Shown one piece after another: positions 1-10,609 of a stretch of 64,000 nucleotides of DNA. Position 1 is the stretch's first letter; each line of letters starts with the position of its first letter. The position numbers and the translations under genes are program-made. Source of the stretch: Macrostomum hystrix. Its lineage: Eukaryota > Platyhelminthes > Macrostomidae. The notes beneath the pieces were generated by a model. That model searched no databases. It was not told where the DNA came from and saw only the letters and a program-made list of their open reading frames with translations. The stretch is taken from the NCBI GenBank assembly GCA_950097015.1, contig CATNEN010000034.1:5288501-5352500 (forward strand). Reading direction: 5' to 3'.

Positions 1-180
1 AGGATGAGGATGACTCATTCAAAAACAAGGATGTAGATGACTCATTAAAAAAGAATGTGAGTGACTCACTCGATGAGAAGGATATGATTGACTCATTCGT
101 TAAGAAGGATGGGGATGATTCACTCGATAAGAAGGATGGGGATGACTCATTTGATTAGAAGGATAAGAATGACTCATTTA
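1..180. repeat. 27-bp minisatellite at the left edge
   Basis: Degenerate tandem copies of a unit of about 27 bp built around GATGACTCATT and GAAGGATGGG. It lies downstream of the last liprin exon in this window, so it is probably intronic. It may continue beyond the edge. Confidence 0.85.
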
Positions 181-245
181 AAAATTATGTGAATTGCATA
201 TTTTTAAAATGGATTTTGATAACTCAATCTATGACTCATACTCAC

Positions 246-852
246 CGAGTAGCCGGCCGGTGTGCTACGACCGCTGGTTGGGGGACTGCCACCTAACTGT
301 TGCTGCTGCTGATACCGATGCTGTTGCCATGCCGACGGAGCCACAACTAGATTAGAGGCGCTGCCAACGCGGGATTGTAATTCTTCGGCTCGTTGCTCAG
401 CTGAGTCCTTCTCTTCTTGGATGAGTCGAATCTCGTTATTGATGGCATCTAGCTGCTGTTGAATAACTAGAGCCAGTGATTGCGCCTCCGAGTGCGGCGG
501 CGGCTGCTGCTGCTGCTGAGGCTGCGGTGTTGGCCGCGGCGGAGCCGGATGCACCGGATCGAATGCCTGAAGGTGTAAATTCAAGCAATTAAAAGCTTGT
601 CTGCGAAGAAAAACGGAATAAAACATTGATAAATAGCCACTAATAGGAAGGACAACAAAAAGAGGGCAGACAAGTGCATTCTCGGTTAGTAACAGGTGAA
701 TAATAGCGCAATGTGCTAGTCAGGTAGCGTCAACTACAAACAATGGACGCATTTCAAGAGCTCCATAACATTAAAGAAAGCATTCAATGTGAGTCTGAAT
801 GTGAGTTTAGAACGATGGACAGCTGAATGTATAAGCTCTCTTTTTTCCTGCC

Positions 853-904
<52 letters not shown>

Positions 905-3900
905 GGTCTGAAATTGTGTCTGCCTATCGGTCTGTCTGTTTTGTCAGTCTGTCTCTCTGCCTGTCGGTCTGTCTGTCGGTCTGAAATTGTCTCTGCCTAT
1001 CGGTCTGTCTGTTTTGTCAGTCTGTCTCTCAGCCTGTCTGTCTGTCTGTCGGTCTGTAATTGTGTCTGCCTGTCGGTCTGTCTGTTTTGTCTGTCTCTCT
1101 GTTTTGTCTGTCTGTCTCACAGCCTGTCTGTCTGTCTGTCAGTCCATCCGTCAGTCCAGAAAATTAGCAAGTGTTTTGAAATACCAGCATAAAAAGAGTA
1201 CAAGTGGAAAGACAACAATAAAAGTAACAAAAACAAAACACTAAAGTAGCAGCAGCGGCTGCAGCAGTACAGGCACACACACCCAATCATCATCAATGGA
1301 GTCTGAGTAGACCAAATGATTAGCATAGTCCATTGCGCTGCAGTTAGCGCCGTTGCTAAGTCCACCATAGCCATTAATCATTGATGGATGCGGTGGCGGG
1401 GTTGGCTGCTGATGCATTGAGTATGCGGATGATGCAGCAGCGGCAGCAGCAGCTTGAGCAGCGGCTGCATATTCCTGTTCTCGAGCCTGACATACAGTTA
1501 TATCGGCGAATATAGATAAGAAAAATTCGAGCTTTAGTAGCGCAATTAACACCCGCAACTGTCAAAATTATCATCCTAACTCACCTGTTGCACCTTCTGC
1601 AGCACCCGGCGCTGCTCCTGTTCGTCAGCTAGACGGTCGGCCAAGTCGGCCGCCTCCTCGGCTGCCGAAGCCGCAGCGGCTTCAGCTTCGGCGGCGGACT
1701 CTCGCAGCTGTTGAACCTCGGCTACTAACCTGGCATTCTCGGCTGCCAGGCGTCCGCGCTCGGCTTCGGCCGATTCCAGTTCGCGTCTGGCGGCTTCCAG
1801 GTCGGCAACAATGCGGCCGCGCTCGTCCAGGGCGGCCATTCGCTCCTCCAGATGCTGCTGCAGTCGGGCATTGCTTTCCGTTAGCAGCTGGTCGACTGTG
1901 GCGGATAGCCGGCCTTCGTGCTCGTCGTGCAGCCGCTCGCGTTCACGAAAGCGCGCCAATTCGGCGCAAGCTTCGGCTAGTTCGGCGCGCGCCTCAACCA
2001 GCTCGACAGCGCCGTCTTCGGCGGTCTGCTCGCGAGCTAACCGGAGTCGGGCCTCGGCGGAGCGAAGGGCGCTCTCTCGCGCAGCGGCCTGCTCTTCCAG
2101 ACGATCGCAGCGCTCCTGAGCGGTCTCGGCTTCGCGTCTGGACATTAGCGAGTTCCGATTTTCTTGTTTACTAATCATATTTTCATTCGCTTTTGAAGCA
2201 TAAATGCGTACTGCACTACTGCACAGTAGTCTACAATACTGCAAATAAGCAGGTGTGAAATTTGCTAACTGAAGGGGAAAATTTGCAATATTACTCTCGT
2301 CGTAAACTTATAAAGGATAATAGGCAGAACGAAACTACCAGAGATTATATAATTATATAAAGGCAAAGCCTCGCATAAACTAATCCTCACCTGGCTGCCA
2401 AGCACTTCTGCTCCTGAGCAGCGGCGCGCTCCTCCGCCTCTCGTCTGGTCGCCTCCAAATCCGCCGCCTCGCGTTGCAATCGTTCGGCGCGTTGATTGGC
2501 TCGCGTCGCCTCGCCCTGCGCCAGCTGGAGAGCTTCGTCGGCTTCGCGCAGTCGCCTCGCTGACTCGGCCGATGCAGCAGCAGCTGCCGCAGTCGCCTGC
2601 TGTTGCTGATCAACAGTCTGACGCCTGCTGCCGCTGTCATCCGCGTGTACCGCCCTGAGCCTAATCAGATCCTGATTGGCAAGGGCCAGCTCATTCTCAG
2701 CCCGGTTAGCTCGGTCCAAAGCTACGCGCAACTTCTCCTTGACCTGCAAAGTCATGGATTTAAACTTTTTTGCAACTAAGAGATTTGTAACTACAACTAA
2801 CCCGGTTGTGTTCAGTACACATGAACTGAAGCCAGTACCAATTCTACAGCTGTACAAACTGAAGCTAGTACCAATTCTACAGCTGGATGAACTGAATCTA
2901 GTACCAACTCTACAGCTGAATGAACTAAAGCCAGTACCAAATCTACAGCTGAATGAACTGAAACCAGTACCAATTATACAGCTGGATGAACTGAAGCTAT
3001 TACCAATTCTACAGCTGGATGAACTGAAGCTAGTACCAACTCTACAGCTGAATGAACTAAAGCCAGTACCAATTCTACAGCTGTACAAACTGAAACCAGT
3101 ACCAATTCTACAGCTGTACAAACTGAAGCTAGTACCAATTCTACAGCTGGATGAACTGAATCTAGTACCAATTCTACAGCTGGATGAACTGAATCTAGTA
3201 CCAACTCTACAGCTGAATGAACTGAAGCCAGTACCAATTCTACAGCTGTACAAACTGAAGCCAGTACCAATTCTACAGCTGGATGAACTGAATCTAGTAC
3301 CAATTCTACAGCTGGATGAACTGAATCTAGTACCAATTCTACAGCTGGATGAACTGAATCTAGTACCAATTCTACAGCTGTACAAACTGAAGCCAGTACC
3401 AATTCTACAGCTGTAAAAACTGAAGCTATTACCAATTATACGGCTGGATGAACTGAAGCTAGTGCTAATTATACAGCTGTACAAACTGAAGCTATTACCA
3501 ATTATACAGCTGTACAAACTGAAGCTAGTACCAATTATACAGCTGTACAAACTGAAGCTAGTACCAATTCTACAGCTGAACAAACTGAAGCTAGTACCAA
3601 TTCTACAGCTGAACAAACTGAAGCTATTACCAATTATACAGCTGGATGAACTGAAGCTATTACCAATTATACGGCTGGATGAACTGAAGCTAGTGCTAAT
3701 TATACAGCTGTACAAACTGAAGCTAGTACCAATTATACAGCTGTACAAACTGAAGCTAGTACCAATTATACAGCTGTAAAAACTGAAGCTATTACCAATT
3801 CTACAGCTGTACAAACTGAAGCTATTACCAATTATACAGCTGGATGAACTGAAGCTATTACCAATTATACGGCTGGATGAACTGAAGCTATTACCAATTA

Positions 3901-6878
3901 TACGGCTGGATGAACTGAAGCTAGTGCTAATTATACAGCTGTACAAACTGAAGCTAGTACCAATTCTACAGCTGAACAAACTGAAGCTATTACCAATTAT
4001 ACAGCTGGATGAACTGAAGCTATTACCAATTATACGGCTGGATGAACTGAAGCTAGTGCTAATTATACAGCTGTACAAACTGAAGCTAGTACCAATTCTA
4101 CAGCTGAACAAACTGAAGCTATTACCAATTATACAGCTGGATGAACTGAAGCTAGTACCAATTATACAGCTGTACAAACTGAAGCTAGTACCAATTATAC
4201 AGCTGTAAAAACTGAAGCTATTACCAATTCTACAGCTGTACAAACTGAAGCTATTACCAATTATACAGCTGGATGAACTGAAGCTATTACCAATTATACG
4301 GCTGGATGAACTGAAGCTATTACCAATTATACGGCTGGATGAACTGAAGCTAGTGCTAATTATACAGCTGTACAAACTGAAGCTAGTACCAATTCTACAG
4401 CTGAACAAACTGAAGCTATTACCAATTATACAGCTGGATGAACTGAAGCTAGTGCTAATTATACAGCTGTACAAACTGAAGCTAGTACCAATTATACAGC
4501 TGTACAAACTGAAGCTAGTACCAATTCTACAGCTGAACAAACTGAAGCTAGTACCAATTCTACAGCTGTACAAACTGAAGCTAGTACCAATTCTACAGCT
4601 GAACAAACTGAAGCTAGTACCAATTCTACAGCTGTAAAAACTGAAGCTATTACCAATTATACAGCTGGATGAACTGAAGCTATTACCAATTATACAGCTG
4701 TACAAACTGAAGCTAGTACCAATTCTACAGCTGAACAAACTGAAGCTAGCACCAATTCTACAGCTGAACAAACTGAAGCTAGTACCAATTCTACAGCTGA
4801 ACAAACTGAAGCTAGTACCAATTCTACAGCTGAACAAACTGAAGCTAGTACCAATTCTACAGCTGAACAAACTGAAGCTAGCACCAATTCTACAGCTACA
4901 ATAGTTTTAATTACATGCAAAAATATGAGACCTTATAATGAGAATCATTCTTGTCATAAAAATCATACCCTGGTATACAAAATTTAGTTATCACGCCTAG
5001 AGTTAGACAGTTTTCAGCTCACCTTCTCATCCAACGCCTTATGGTGCTCAAACAGGCTCTTGAGCGCTTTTAACACTTCCACCTCTGAGCTGACACCAGC
5101 AGGCGAGGCCGTCTGACGTTTTACAACTGTCATTCGAAGCGATCTCTCGTGCCTAGCAACCAGCGTCTCTAGGTGCTCTAGCAGCAGCCGGGTGTTGCTG
5201 CGTTCGGCCTTCAACTCGGCGACCTCTTCGTCGCGCTCTTGAAGCTGTTCGCGCAGCTGCGTTACCTCCTTGGCCAAACCAACAGCGTCCTGGACGAACG
5301 GGTGTGAACAATGGGTAAAGAAATAAGCGCAGTTTAACTCGAGAACAGTTTAAATGCTCCGTTTTGAGTACAGACGAGTTTTGTATCTAAAAAAGGCTTG
5401 GGTATTATGTACTTATAGGTTTAAATAGGTTAGGGAACTAATAAGCTGCAGCTTGAGTACAAGTTATCGCCATCAACATTGGTTTGAGTACAGATGATCT
5501 ATTTCTACGTAGGTTTGAGTACAGATGACCTATTTCTACGTAGTTTTGAGTACAGATAATCTATTTCTAAGTAGTTTTGAGCACAGATGATCTATTTATA
5601 CATAGTTTTGAGTACAGATGACCTATTTCTACATAGGTTTGAGTAAACATGGTCTATTTCTACGTAGTTTTGAGTACAGATTATCAACAGCAACAGGCAT
5701 GTATATAGATTATCTATTTTAACAAGGTGTGCTCACATTCACTTGACGTTAGTCTTAAATATTTTATTCTTTCAAATTGCAAAAAGCTAGGTGAAAAGTT
5801 ATAAAAAGCAAAAGTGGACAGCTGACTGAATAATTGAGCAAAAGTGAACCGTTTCCTAATTGCTTAGTCAAATACGCATTCCGCTTGCATTGCCAACCAG
5901 TGTTCTGTCAAGTGCAAAAACTGAGACAAAACACGAAAACCCATTTACAGAGGCAAGGAAGTGATTAATTAAGGACCTAGAGCTACGAAATACAGGAAAA
6001 TGCTTACGAATTTTCTTCATAGTGAAGAAAGAGAAACAGGCAAACGGCCACGACTTCTTATAACCTCATACATATATAGTATATTATAACAGTTATTAAT
6101 AAGAATGACTAAATTTGACAGTCATTGACATGTCATTATATAAAATGAAACTATGAAATAATATTAAAATACTATTTGAAGGAGAGCTGTGGGGCAATGG
6201 CACATCATCTGGTGACACTAGACCCGCAGCCAGCGAGAGGCGAGTGCGACACGCGAACACAGATACTGTACGCATTTTGTAAGGCCTTTGACTTTCTCAT
6301 CGTCAGACAGTGCACAATCTCACTGTGATTTGCAGTCTGGCCCTCAAGAGGGTGGCCTCCCCGCGAAATCGAGCTCACCAAATTAAATGCCGCTATGGTA
6401 TCCTTGAGACCATAGACTAAAGCTGAAATACTCTGGCAGCCAGATCTTGGATTAAATTAAATGTATAATATCTCTCATTGACATATAACCAAGTGTGCGT
6501 AAACGTCTCAAGCTCAATCTCACCTTAGGCAGCCCAGCTTCCAGGTGTCTCACACATCAATCTCACCTTAGGCAGCCCAGCTTCCAGGTGTCTCATCATG
6601 CGGTCCCGCTCCATCCGAGCCGTCTCAGCGGAGCGCCGTTCCTCGGCTAGTTTGTCCTGGCATTCGCGCAGCGAGTCAACAAGCCGGTCACGCTCGTCCA
6701 GCAGGTTGACCATCAGCTGCTCCGCCGCAGCCGCCGAACCGCCGCCGTCGTAGCCGCCGTTAGAGTCGCCGGCGCCGCTATAGTAGCCGCCGCCATTGAA
6801 GTCGAGCTGCCAGCTGTTGTCAACCCCGCCACCACCGCCGCTGCCGTCCTCCGGTATGCTCGGCAAGGCGTCGCACAT
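246..6878 (-). CDS. PPFIA: Liprin-alpha, 5' part (six exons; continues beyond the left edge)
   Basis: Liprin-alpha is a cytoplasmic scaffold of presynaptic active zones that binds LAR-type receptor phosphatases, RIM, ELKS and kinesin-3. Exons on the minus strand: 6878-6567, 5289-5023, 2743-2391, 2137-1585, 1486-1283 and 566-246. All junctions are GT-AG and keep frame, giving 670 codons. Exon 1 has the family N-terminus ([20 protein letters not shown]). Exon 2 has the highly conserved block [18 protein letters not shown] and [14 protein letters not shown]. Exons 3-4 are Ala/Glu/Arg-rich coiled coil with [17 protein letters not shown]. Exon 6 has [20 protein letters not shown]. The C-terminal SAM domains must lie to the left of the window. 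Exon 5 is a poorly conserved Ala/His/Pro linker, and exon 6 begins with a Gln/Pro-rich stretch. A splice acceptor sits 4 nt before the ATG. Family assignment is certain from known liprin sequences; the orthologue number is not assignable. Confidence 0.95.
846..1145. repeat. (TGTC)n microsatellite
   Basis: About 300 bp of TGTC/TGTCGG repeats with short interruptions (AAATTGTGTC, GTTTTGTC) in the liprin intron between exons 5 and 6. The Cys/Leu/Ser-rich open frames across it are artefacts of the tetranucleotide. Confidence 0.95.
2811..4892. repeat. 33-bp minisatellite (about 63 copies) in the liprin-alpha intron
   Basis: Units of 33 bp of the form AGTACCAATTCTACAGCTG followed by TACA, AACA or GATGA and ACTGAAGCT. 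Variants are interspersed: AATTATAC versus AATTCTAC, GTACAA versus GATGAA, and CTAGT versus CTATT. Because 33 is a multiple of three, frames on both strands stay open for long stretches. The array lies between liprin exons 2 and 3. It matches one 33-bp piece of the CORE-type SINE at 10320-10606 at 27 of 33 positions (see findings). Confidence 0.97.
5480..5700. repeat. 31-bp minisatellite in liprin-alpha intron 1
   Basis: About seven tandem copies of a 31-bp unit (TTTGAGTACAGATGA, then CTATTTCTACGTAG). Degenerate copies extend leftwards to about 5360. The remaining part of the intron, 5700-6170, shows nothing I recognise. Confidence 0.9.
6178..6400 (-). mobile_element. tRNA-derived SINE, decayed copy
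   Basis: Reverse-orientation relic of the SINE that is best seen at 54816-55154. It retains GACACTAGACCCGCAGCC, ACACAGATACTGTACGCA, GACTTTCTCATCGTCAG and a damaged B-box region (GAAATCGAGCTCAC). The tRNA-like head is partly lost. Confidence 0.8.
6524..6609 (-). other. 43-bp tandem duplication spanning a splice donor
   Basis: Two 43-bp copies in tandem each contain the end of liprin exon 1 and its donor (GCTGCCTAAG then GTGAGATTGA). The upstream donor, after 6567, keeps phase 0 with exon 2. The downstream donor, after 6524, would add 43 nt and break the frame. Confidence 0.9.
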
Positions 6879-6882
6879 ATCT

Positions 6883-7799
6883 CTAGTTTATAAACATAAC
6901 TATGAAGGAATTTTCTGCAAATTTGAATTTCATTTAATCGTTATTTGAAGTATTTATTTGTTAAACAGCTGCAAAATAAGGTAGTAATTTGGGCATGTGT
7001 CGTGCCCTCCTCAGTCCATGGACTGAAAAGCGGTACACAGTATTTGAAAAACGCCACGCTAATTTCGACAAAAAAATCAAGTAAAAAATGTTCATTTTTA
7101 TTAAGTGATAAGTTAAGCGTGTATTACATTGTAAAATACCGTGTATTACAAATTAAAATATCATGCCTATGGCCATTTTACTATAAGATAAAATAAGCTA
7201 AAATACTTACAAAGGAATACTAAAACTATTCAGTAAGCACTGAAGAATCAGGGGATTATATAGTGACTAAGGATAATATAAAAACTAATTAATTATGCAT
7301 AAATATATAACACAACAAGTGTTCATACATCAGCAGACACCAACTAATTTACAGAAATGAGAATTAACCGAGCAATGAATATTGCGCAATAAAACAATTA
7401 AATATAAACATATGCAGCTGCCTAATAGCTTGGAAAACGCAAATATTTCTACAAACTTGTTTATAGTCAGCGCAAAATTAATAATTGTATAAAGGACAAA
7501 AATAGATTTAAAAGAGAGCTAGTAAATTGAATATTATAAAACGCAGTATTTAATTAGCCAGATAAAAAAATGCCTTCAAATTGACAACTTCACTTTAGAC
7601 AAATTTTTTTGAAAAATATTGGTTACAAAAATAGTTGAAAAAAGGCTATTAGTAATTGCAGAATTGCGGAAAAGCACCAAAATCGTAATTTGTACTTTTG
7701 TATTACTGTGTTAATTACTGTGATTAACACAGTAACTGTACTGTAATTAGTGTTAATTTAGCAAAAATTATACAGTGTTTAGTATTAGTATTCGATAGT
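6883..7799. other. AT-rich spacer upstream of liprin-alpha
   Basis: No supported gene. It contains a 16-bp palindrome, TCAGTCCATGGACTGA, near 7011, a motif also found in the CORE-type SINEs, so it may be a SINE fragment. Otherwise it is low-complexity AT-rich DNA. Confidence 0.5.
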
Positions 7800-8335
7800 A
7801 AAAAGCGATAGTAGAACCCGTAATTAGTTCTCTGTAGACTAATCTACTAGACTAATTGAAATCCGTAATTAGTTTTCTGTGGAATTCTAATAGACTAATT
7901 GAATCCCTAATTAGTTTTCTGTGGAATTCTAGTAGACTAATTGAAATCCGTAATTAGTTTTCTGTGGAATTCTAATAGACTAATTGAATCCCTAATTAGT
8001 TTTCTGTGGAATTCTAGTAGACTAATTGAAATACGTAATTAGTTTTCTGTGGAATTCTAATAGACTAATTGAATCCCTAATTAGTTTTCTGTGGAATTCT
8101 AGTAGACTAATTGAATCCCTAATAAGTTTTCTGTGGAATTCTAGCAGACTAATTTAATCCCAAATTAGTTTTCTGTGGAATTCTAATAGACTAATTAAAT
8201 CCCTAATTCGTTTTCTGTGGAATTCTAATAGACTAATTAAATCCCTAATTAGTTTTCTGCGGAATTCTAGAAGACAAATAGAATTCCAAATTAGTTTTCG
8301 GTGTGATTTAATTAGACAAATAGAATCCGTCATAA
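7800..8335. repeat. 42-bp minisatellite downstream of the CENP-A-like gene
   Basis: About twelve tandem copies of a 42-43-bp unit (CCTAATTAGTTTTCTGTGG, then AATTCTAGTAGACTAATTGA). Middle copies are the most uniform and edge copies the most diverged. Confidence 0.95.
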
Positions 8336-8451
8336 GCTTTTCTGTCGCATTCTAATTTAAAAGCAAAATTTTTACAGTTTACCACTGCCCGCGTCCAATT
8401 TGACTAACAGAATAAACACAGATCCGCGGTAGCTGCATAAAGTACACACAA

Positions 8452-10018
8452 TCAAGGACCATGCTGACTGCAAAGCTCGCAGATAAGCACCAGGTCGGCC
8501 TTTGACACTGTGACTCGGCTCCTATGATTGCACAGCCTATTAGCGTCACTCAAGATCTGCACAATATAGGACTCGGCCATTGTCTGGAGGGCGGCTATAG
8601 CGGCGCTCTGCCAGGAGTCACCGACGCCTGGCGAGACGCACAGCTGGCCATTGTGCTTTAGATTGGCCGTAATCTCCCTCACTATTCGCATAAATGGAGC
8701 GCGTTGGATTAGAAAATTTGTTGTAGATTGGAAATAGCAGATTTCTCGTTCAATATGCCGCTTGCGCCGATGCGAACGGTGCTGCTGCTGCTGCCGCCGC
8801 TGCTGCTTGATTCTCTCTGGCTCATCGCGCTGCACTGCCGAGTTCTGGCGCTGTTGGCTAACCACTTTCTTCTTCTGGCAAAGGAAAAACAATAGTAATT
8901 CAAATTGAATACAACATTTAATCGCATTCGACAAATAGAAATACGTGCTAGAAGGAGGGAAATCTACAACCCAGATCTTCCAGCCGATCCATCGCCATAC
9001 ATGGTGAGATGCAAGTCTTAGTAGCACTATTACGTCGATGCCAATGCACAGAGTACAATGAACTGCTACCAGAAAACCGAGAAATTAATATATTGTGAAA
9101 GCATACCACTGTCCTTTTACTGTTTACAAAAAGAGCTAAATATTTTACGCAGCATGCGCAACATGCATACTTAGTTCAAATATATTATTACTATTATTAA
9201 GAAGTGTTAGCATGCGTAATTGAATTCTTAAGAGAATTCGCCAGCCCAAAAACACCAGTACTAGTACTGCAGTACACTAGAATGAAAAGTGTAGGTGCTG
9301 TTACTTCTTTATCAGACATGAAAATTGAAAAATCTGACAATATTAAGAGTTGACACGAAGAGTACACACGACTTGCTATTCACCGAACAGCTGTTTTATT
9401 TTTAAGCTTCATTAGAAAAGACTAATTAACAGAAACAATGTAGCTAGATATAATACATGCTGAAGGAAGCATGAAGTCTACTCCAGAAAACAAAAGAAAG
9501 ATCTAAGAAGCACTTAAAGGGTGCATAAAGGCTTCAACACAAACCTGGCTAGCCACTGGCATTGAACGCCGTTTACTTTTACCACCGGGTGAAACAGGGC
9601 GACGAGCAGCAACCTCTGCCTCAGATTGAGATGATTCGTTCTCTTGAGAATTAGCTGCAGCTCGAGCTTCAGGTGACGCTGAAATTCTCGGCCTGTGTGC
9701 CGCGTCGGCGGCTACAGGACGGCTAGACGAACCGACGGCTAGAGACTGGCGGCGAGGGCGAGACTTGGGCGATCCTGGCACATCGGCGGCAGTTGGCTTA
9801 GCAGCGGCGGAGGCACCACGTCTGCTAATAGCAGCAGATGCAGCTGGTGTGCTAACCACTTTAGGCGCAAAGGTGGACTTTGATAGAGGCTGCATTGCGC
9901 CATAGCTGGTCCGATTGCCGCTGCTGCTGCTGGCGCCACCGCTAGATAGAGGAGCCAGAGCAGGCCTGGGAGTCTGCTGCGGCTTTTGCGATGAGCGGGT
10001 CGGAGCTTTTTGCCGCAT
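8452..10018 (-). CDS. CENPA: Centromeric histone H3 candidate (CENP-A-like)
   Basis: Two exons, 10018-9545 and 8874-8452, joined in phase 0, predict 298 residues. Residues 1-196 are a long basic Ser/Pro/Ala/Gln-rich tail (start MRQKAPTRSSQKP). Residues about 197-295 are an H3 histone fold: alpha-N IEREICYFQSTTNFLIQR, then APFMRIVREI, alpha-2 WQSAAIAALQTMAESYIV, and the C-terminal RVTVSKADL. Compared with canonical H3, the Phe before QSAAI is Trp, as in CENP-A/CenH3, and loop 1 is about 10 residues longer. Both are features of centromeric H3 rather than replication H3, and the tail lacks the ARTKQTARKS start. CENP-A would replace H3 in centromeric nucleosomes and recruit the kinetochore. An acceptor lies 22 nt before the ATG. 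A divergent non-centromeric H3 variant is the main alternative. The intron (8875-9544) shows nothing notable. Confidence 0.78.
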
Positions 10019-10319
10019 TTTTTTCTTTGGTCCTTTGTAACTGTAGAAACAATTCAAATACTCTATTAATTTATCGTGGTGGAAAAACACTAACTAAACT
10101 AAAAATACTGTTTAGCACATTTTGCAACAAATCAAATTAATAATAAGGAAATGCTTCCAGATTTTTATAGCTATTATTATATACATACAATTATAGTTAT
10201 TTATAATTATTTATTATTTCATGAGAGATGTTCTATAAAGAATAGCAACTTCTTACTTTCTGTAAAAAAGTTATATCTTTTCTGACCATGTCTTAATTAA
10301 TAATTAAGAATTTATTACA

Positions 10320-10606
10320 CCTGCCCCAATTGGGTAAGATGTGCAGCCGACAGCACAGCCGCAGCTATTACATGGCACATCTGAAGGCTGTGTACAGCTG
10401 TTCAGTCCATGGACTAGGGGGACACCACACCTACCTTCAATTATACCAGCTGATGCTGGTACCCATTTAACAGCTGGGTGAACTGAAGCAATGCAGAGTT
10501 AAGTGTCTTGCTAAAGGACACAAATTGTTCCAGTGGAGTTGGCATTCGAACCCCCAACCTTGAAGTTGTGAGTCCAACACCCTAACCACTAACCACTAAC
10601 CAGTAT
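10320..10606 (-). mobile_element. CORE-type tRNA SINE
   Basis: Read on the minus strand it begins with a tRNA-like head (TAGTGGTTAGGGTGTTGGAC, then the B-box-like GGTTCGAATGCC). A central domain follows: TCCTTTAGCAAGACACTTAA, then CTTCAGTTCACCCAGCTG and TTAAATGGGTACC. The order and wording resemble the MIR/CORE-SINE core. A second copy lies at 40326-40620. Confidence 0.85.
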
Positions 10607-10609
10607 CCA

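Noticed and set aside
827..1244. Cys/Leu/Ser/Val-rich open frames
   Set aside because: Products of the TGTC microsatellite.
1811..2119. Ser/Arg-rich ORF opposite liprin exon 4
   Set aside because: Shadow of the GC-rich coiled-coil coding sequence.
2676..4637. Long open frames of Leu/Val/Pro/Gln or Val/Glu/Leu repeats on both strands
   Set aside because: They are readings of the 33-bp minisatellite in its various frames, and no family resembles them.
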